Shown here: piece after piece, positions 12,259-12,342 of the stretch
Position numbering within the stretch: position 1 is the stretch's first letter
Layout: every line of letters starts with the position of its first letter
Source: Bacillota bacterium
GTDB lineage: Bacteria > Bacillota > Clostridia > Christensenellales > SZUA-584
DNA: 12,342 nt
Direction of reading: 5' to 3'
Assembly (NCBI GenBank): GCA_023441905.1
Contig: JAEZNC010000237.1
Span: 1-12,342 of the forward strand
Translations under genes and position numbers: made by a program
Notes under the pieces: generated by a model
The model's database searches: none
Told to the model about the DNA's origin: nothing
Seen by the model: the letters and a program-made list of their open reading frames with translations, nothing else

Positions 12259-12342
12259 ATGGACGGTTTTGTGAGTGTCTTAGTGCTTGTCATCGAGATA
12301 ATCCTTTGTTTGTTCTCTTTGTTCATGATCGCTGTGGTGCTG
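12259..12342 (+). CDS. secG: Probable SecG translocase subunit, N-terminal fragment
   Basis: Only 28 codons are visible before the window edge: a short start MDGFVSV followed by one long hydrophobic helix (LVLVIEIILCLFSLFMIAVVL). SecG, a small two-helix subunit of the SecYEG protein-export channel, begins just this way, and its first helix is normally followed by LLQ and a GGSAGLSG-like loop, which would lie beyond the window. AGGAGGT is seven bases upstream, and a promoter of its own precedes it. Other small membrane proteins could look alike over so short a piece, so the call rests on helix length, position and wording of the N-terminus. In many Firmicutes secG is followed by rnr and smpB, which would confirm it. 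Confidence 0.6.
   Translation, partial: MDGFVSVLVLVIEIILCLFSLFMIAVVL

Overview
The window looks like chromosomal DNA of a Gram-positive, endospore-forming member of the Clostridia (Firmicutes), with fairly balanced base composition. The signs are strong AGGAGG-type ribosome binding sites, GTG and TTG starts, a BofA-type sporulation protein, families common in clostridia (DUF3842, DUF5050-like lipoprotein, small DgkA/UdpK kinase), and short palindromic elements of the kind scattered through gut clostridial genomes. I see no phage, transposase, CRISPR array, rRNA or tRNA. The assignment rests on protein recognition by eye, not on a search.

Layout, left to right. The 3' end of a CorA-type Mg2+ channel gene (+) is followed by about 650 bases of gene-free DNA holding two MITE-like palindromic elements. 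Then comes a leftward operon of mnmA (tRNA 2-thiouridylase) and a NUDIX hydrolase. Divergent from mnmA is an unrecognised membrane-anchored protein, whose promoter seems to sit directly on its start codon. It runs tail-to-tail into a DUF3842 gene (-). Next is a leftward set of three small envelope genes: a 29-residue mini-lipoprotein, a 204-residue lipoprotein and a 58-residue single-pass membrane peptide. The last two short genes have not been described elsewhere in this annotation and are separated from the middle gene by little or no sequence.

The centre is a rightward run: class II fructose-bisphosphate aldolase with a strong terminator, a DUF5050-like lipoprotein, a BofA-family protein preceded by a hairpin and a nine-G tract, and a DgkA/undecaprenol kinase with a TTG start. 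After a decayed AraC-family regulator gene (several frameshifts, promoter still recognisable) comes a large lipoprotein built from two esterase-like domains. The first has lost its nucleophilic serine and the second is intact. A bidirectional terminator separates it from a leftward CNNM/CorC-type membrane protein with CBS domains. The window ends with the start of a probable secG (+).

Most genes are housekeeping (Mg2+ transport, tRNA thiolation, glycolysis, lipid recycling, secretion). The least explained parts are the three-gene small envelope operon, the pseudo-esterase/esterase fusion, the BofA leader hairpin and the repeat family whose hairpin arms have changed in a compensating way.
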